Positions 5,658 to 7,823 of a stretch of 7,823 nucleotides of DNA are shown here, piece by piece. Position 1 is the stretch's first letter. Each line of letters starts with the position of its first letter. The position numbers and the translations under genes were made by a program. Below the pieces are notes generated by a model that searched no databases, had not been told where the DNA came from, and worked only from the letters and a program-made list of their open reading frames with translations. This DNA is from Candidatus Latescibacterota bacterium (GTDB lineage: Bacteria > JAAXHH01): NCBI GenBank assembly GCA_022821935.1, contig JAJECR010000162.1, positions 1-7,823 on the forward strand. The letters run 5' to 3'.

Positions 5658-7500
5658 TGCGCAGCTAGCGTCCATCCTGTTGTTGCTGTCATCGGTTTGT
5701 CTTGCCGAGAAACCGCAGTACCAGCACGGGATTTCACTCCTGCACGACCTGAAATATGGCGCTGATTTCACGCATTTCGCGTATTCGAATCCGTCCGCAC
5801 CCAAGGGCGGTAGACTGACGCTGTCGACGACGCATCCTATCCGAAACTTCTCTGGCGCCTGGGGTATGGGCGCGGGACCTGCCCCAGGTCTGCAAAGAAC
5901 CAACGACAGGCTGTTCGTGAGGTCGGCGGATGAATTGTCAGCCGTGTATGGTCTGCTTGCGGACGGCGTCGCGCTCTCGTCGGATCGAAAGTCGCTGTTC
6001 ATCAGATTGAACCCGGCCGCGCGCTGGCACGACGGCGTTCCGATTACCACCCGCGACGTGCATTTTTCCTACGATGCTCTGGCGTCGTTCCCTACATCCT
6101 CGATTTTCAGCAAGGCTTATCTGGATTCCTGGATCGAGTCGTTCGAGGTCATAAACGACAGAGAACTGGTGATTCACCATCGTGAGGTTTTCACCCATTC
6201 GAATCTTCTGGCAATGACCACGTTTCCGGTCAAACCGGCACATTACTATGCGGACCGCGGTGACCCATATGAAATCACGCTCGACGTACCACTTGGCAAC
6301 GGGCCTTATCGGGTTAAGGACTACAGTCGAGACCATGTCCAGTACGAGCGCGTCAAGGACTACTGGGCTCGTGATCTTCCGGTAAACCGTGGTCGCCACA
6401 ACTTCGACAGGATCCGTTACGACGTGTACCGGGACGCCACAGTGGCAAGGGAAGCGTTCCGCAAGGGCCTGTTCGACCTTTACGTGGAAAGAGACATTCG
6501 CTACTGGCATGCCGCAAATGACATTCCCGCGCTGCAGTCAGGTCGTCTCCTGAAGGAGACGCGTCAGGTTGCCAGGATCATTGGGCAGCAGTGGTCGCTG
6601 GTATTCAATACCGCACGCGAGACGTTGCGTGACCCCAGAGTAAGGGAAGCGTTGACCCTGGCCTACGACTTCGAGTGGCAGAATCGTGTGCTTCAGCATG
6701 ATTCCCAGCGCAGGGCACTGAGCTACTTTGCGGGCTCGCCGCTTGCGGCTACGGGCTTGCCCGGCGAGGAGGAGGAGACGCTGCTGGCACCGTTTCGTGA
6801 CAAGATCCCTGAACGCGTTTTCACGGAACCTTATGCATTGCCCGTGTCGACCGGACACGGTCTGAACCGGGCTGTGCTGGACCAGGCACGTCAACTGTTG
6901 GCAGACGCGGGCTGGATGCTCGTCGATGGTCGCCTGGAGAACAAGCAGGGTCAGTCTTTTACGCTGGAGATCGCAACGCAGCATGTCTGGGCGAGGCGGC
7001 TGCTGCTTCCCTATATACAATCGCTTGGCGTTCTGGGCATTGATGCGCGTTTGCGGCTACTGGAAAACGTCCAGGCGGTCAGGGTGAGGCAACACCGCCA
7101 ATTCGACATGTTTCTGAATGATGTTTCCTTTGTGAACCCACCGATGGCGTCATTGCACTACTATTTCAGTTCTGAACATGCCGAGCCGGGATCAGGCGCC
7201 AATTTTGCGGGTATTCGTGATCCGGTGGTCGATTTCCTGATTGAGCGTGCCCGACGTACACCGGATATGGAAACCGCATTGATTGCCTGCCGGGCCCTGG
7301 ACCGTATCCTCTTATGGGGGTTCTATCGCATTCCCCTCAACATGCCGGATGAGGAACGTTTCCTGTATTGGGACAAGTTCGGGCGCCCCAAGGACGCTGT
7401 GGCCAGTTTCGAATACCTGACGGACGGACTCGCTCGCGTCATCGACACCTGGTGGTTCGATGATGTCAAGGTCGGACCACCCGTGGGCCTACGCCATTAA
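5638..7500 (+). CDS. YejA-like extracellular solute-binding protein (family 5, oligopeptide/microcin C type)
   Basis: This 620-residue periplasmic ligand-binding protein belongs to the SBP_bac_5 superfamily and is most like the YejA branch (COG4166; E. coli YejA has 604 residues). YejA feeds oligopeptides and microcin C to the YejBEF ABC transporter. Family landmarks are HGISLLHDLKYGADFTHFAY (30-49), NPSAPKGG (51-58), YGLLADGV (104-111), ARWHDGVPIT (128-137), PLGNGPYRVKDY (218-229), VNRGRHNFDRIRYDVYRD (249-266), DPRVREALTLAYDFEWQN (332-349), FTEPYALPV (395-403), ALDRILLWG (553-561) and YWDKFGRP (577-584). GTG at 5638 is the only usual start giving a full signal peptide (LASILLLLSSVCLA|EK). 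That places the first 20 bases inside the receptor gene, suggesting translational coupling. The n-region lacks Lys/Arg, and the Cys is not in a proper lipobox. TTG at 5680 or 5683 would truncate the signal. No yejB, yejE or yejF follows. Confidence 0.92.
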   Translation: MYAGNCSAQLASILLLLSSVCLAEKPQYQHGISLLHDLKYGADFTHFAYSNPSAPKGGRLTLSTTHPIRNFSGAWGMGAGPAPGLQRTNDRLFVRSADELSAVYGLLADGVALSSDRKSLFIRLNPAARWHDGVPITTRDVHFSYDALASFPTSSIFSKAYLDSWIESFEVINDRELVIHHREVFTHSNLLAMTTFPVKPAHYYADRGDPYEITLDVPLGNGPYRVKDYSRDHVQYERVKDYWARDLPVNRGRHNFDRIRYDVYRDATVAREAFRKGLFDLYVERDIRYWHAANDIPALQSGRLLKETRQVARIIGQQWSLVFNTARETLRDPRVREALTLAYDFEWQNRVLQHDSQRRALSYFAGSPLAATGLPGEEEETLLAPFRDKIPERVFTEPYALPVSTGHGLNRAVLDQARQLLADAGWMLVDGRLENKQGQSFTLEIATQHVWARRLLLPYIQSLGVLGIDARLRLLENVQAVRVRQHRQFDMFLNDVSFVNPPMASLHYYFSSEHAEPGSGANFAGIRDPVVDFLIERARRTPDMETALIACRALDRILLWGFYRIPLNMPDEERFLYWDKFGRPKDAVASFEYLTDGLARVIDTWWFDDVKVGPPVGLRH

Positions 7501-7586
7501 GTTCATTGCGAACACGTCGTGCCCCAAGCACCGGTCGAACAAGAAGGCCGGCAGAAAAACAGCCTACCAGATCCGTTTAACCTGTT

Positions 7587-7625
7587 GATTTCGTTCCGCT
7601 TTTTTTGGTGAATCACAACGAAATC
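7587..7625. repeat. 9-bp inverted repeat around a T tract, convergent intergenic region
   Basis: GATTTCGTT (7587-7595) is matched by AACGAAATC (7617-7625) across a 21-base loop. The loop contains seven consecutive T residues (7600-7606). The T tract is inside the loop, not after the stem, so this is not a standard intrinsic terminator on either strand. Its right arm overlaps the left arm of the next hairpin by three bases. Confidence 0.45.
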
Positions 7626-7650
7626 CGGGGCGACCCAGGCCGCCCCGGAT
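7623..7650. terminator. GC-rich 10-bp hairpin between convergent genes, probable bidirectional terminator
   Basis: ATCCGGGGCG (7623-7632) pairs perfectly with CGCCCCGGAT (7641-7650) around an 8-base loop. It lies about 120 bases past the binding-protein stop and 40 bases past the stop of the minus-strand receptor. It is the strongest stem in the gap. No adjacent T tract follows on either strand, so the terminator role is inferred from position between converging genes and stem strength. Confidence 0.45.
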
Positions 7651-7660
7651 AGATTGCTCG

Positions 7661-7679
7661 TTCCGCCTAAACGGCGGAA
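7661..7679 (-). terminator. 7-bp hairpin just after the minus-strand receptor gene
   Basis: TTCCGCC (7661-7667) pairs with GGCGGAA (7673-7679) around a five-base loop. On the minus strand it starts 11 bases after the receptor TAG. It could end that transcript or act with the stronger stem next to it; no T tract follows. Confidence 0.35.
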
Positions 7680-7690
7680 GTAAAAGCTGG

Positions 7691-7823
7691 CTAAAACCGA
7701 GCGCGAATGCCCGCCTGCAGGCGTCGTCCGCTGTTGCTGATGAAGGAGAGGTGCTTTTTCGTCGAGGTTTGGCCGACGATGTTGTAGTAGTCGACGCTCT
7801 CGTCCGTGAGGTTGATGCCCTCA
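7691..7823 (-). CDS. Second TonB-dependent receptor, C-terminal end only (5' part outside window)
   Basis: The minus strand from the right edge (first full codon 7822-7820) to the TAG at 7693-7691 encodes 43 residues: EGINLTDESVDYYNIVGQT, then TKKHLSFISN, then SGRRLQAGIRARF. 'EG.NLTDE.V..Y' followed by 'GRR.QAG.R' and a terminal Phe is the last pair of barrel strands of Caulobacter-type TonB-dependent receptors. The end aligns almost without gaps with the last 42 residues of the receptor at 2889-5657, where the corresponding pieces are EGINLTDENVYYYN and GRRFQAGVRWKL. It converges on the binding-protein gene. The ligand is unknown, and only the tail of an expected 850-1000-residue protein is visible. 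Confidence 0.9.
   Translation of the reverse strand, partial: EGINLTDESVDYYNIVGQTSTKKHLSFISNSGRRLQAGIRARF

Noticed and set aside
5304..6050. A 248-codon minus-strand open frame across the receptor/binding-protein junction.
   Set aside because: It is antisense to two well-supported genes, and its translation shows no domain-like pattern; long antisense frames are expected in GC-rich coding DNA.
7600..7606. A seven-T run taken as the tail of an intrinsic terminator for the binding-protein gene.
   Set aside because: No stem of useful length lies immediately upstream of the run on the plus strand; the T tract is in the loop of an inverted repeat.
1..7823. CRISPR arrays, tRNA or rRNA genes, and phage attachment sites.
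   Set aside because: No regularly spaced direct repeats, cloverleaf-like sequences or rRNA-like stretches were recognised by eye on either strand.

Overview
The window looks like chromosomal DNA of a GC-rich proteobacterium. A gammaproteobacterium with an outer membrane rich in TonB-dependent receptors, as in many free-living aquatic or soil lineages, fits best. The evidence is a Caulobacter-type TonB-dependent receptor, a second receptor of the same type, a YejA-like periplasmic binding protein and a YghU-type glutathione transferase. The lineage is inferred from gene content only.

Left part (1-1905): an accessory, eroding region. It opens with the C-terminal part of a WD40 beta-propeller protein of unknown role (1-776). 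Next is a frameshifted internal piece of an IS1182-family transposase (about 785-1200). A broken toxin-antitoxin locus follows on the minus strand. Its AbrB/SpoVT-type antitoxin looks complete except for its extreme C-terminus (1355-1561). Only the last 43 codons of the partner PIN-domain toxin remain (1228-1359), and they overlap the antitoxin stop codon. A tandem hexamer sits exactly where the two are joined, so this reads as a deletion junction. About 340 bases without a gene follow, containing one imperfect dyad that could be an antitoxin operator.

Middle (1906-2736): yghU, a GSH-dependent disulfide-bond oxidoreductase of the glutathione transferase superfamily. It is complete and appears to stand alone.

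Right part (2737-7823): a nutrient-uptake locus. After a leader with a possible -10 box, a strong hairpin and a clear ribosome binding site comes a 922-residue TonB-dependent receptor (2889-5657). A 620-residue YejA-like solute-binding protein (5638-7500) overlaps its end by 20 bases. The two probably form one translationally coupled unit: the receptor imports a ligand across the outer membrane, and the binding protein captures it, or a peptide derived from it, in the periplasm. No inner-membrane permease or ATPase gene follows. Instead, after a hairpin-rich convergent intergenic region, the 3' end of a second TonB-dependent receptor appears on the minus strand (7691-7823). Its C-terminus closely resembles that of the first receptor. 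The best candidate for something little described is this pairing of Caulobacter-type receptors with an orphan YejA-like binding protein.
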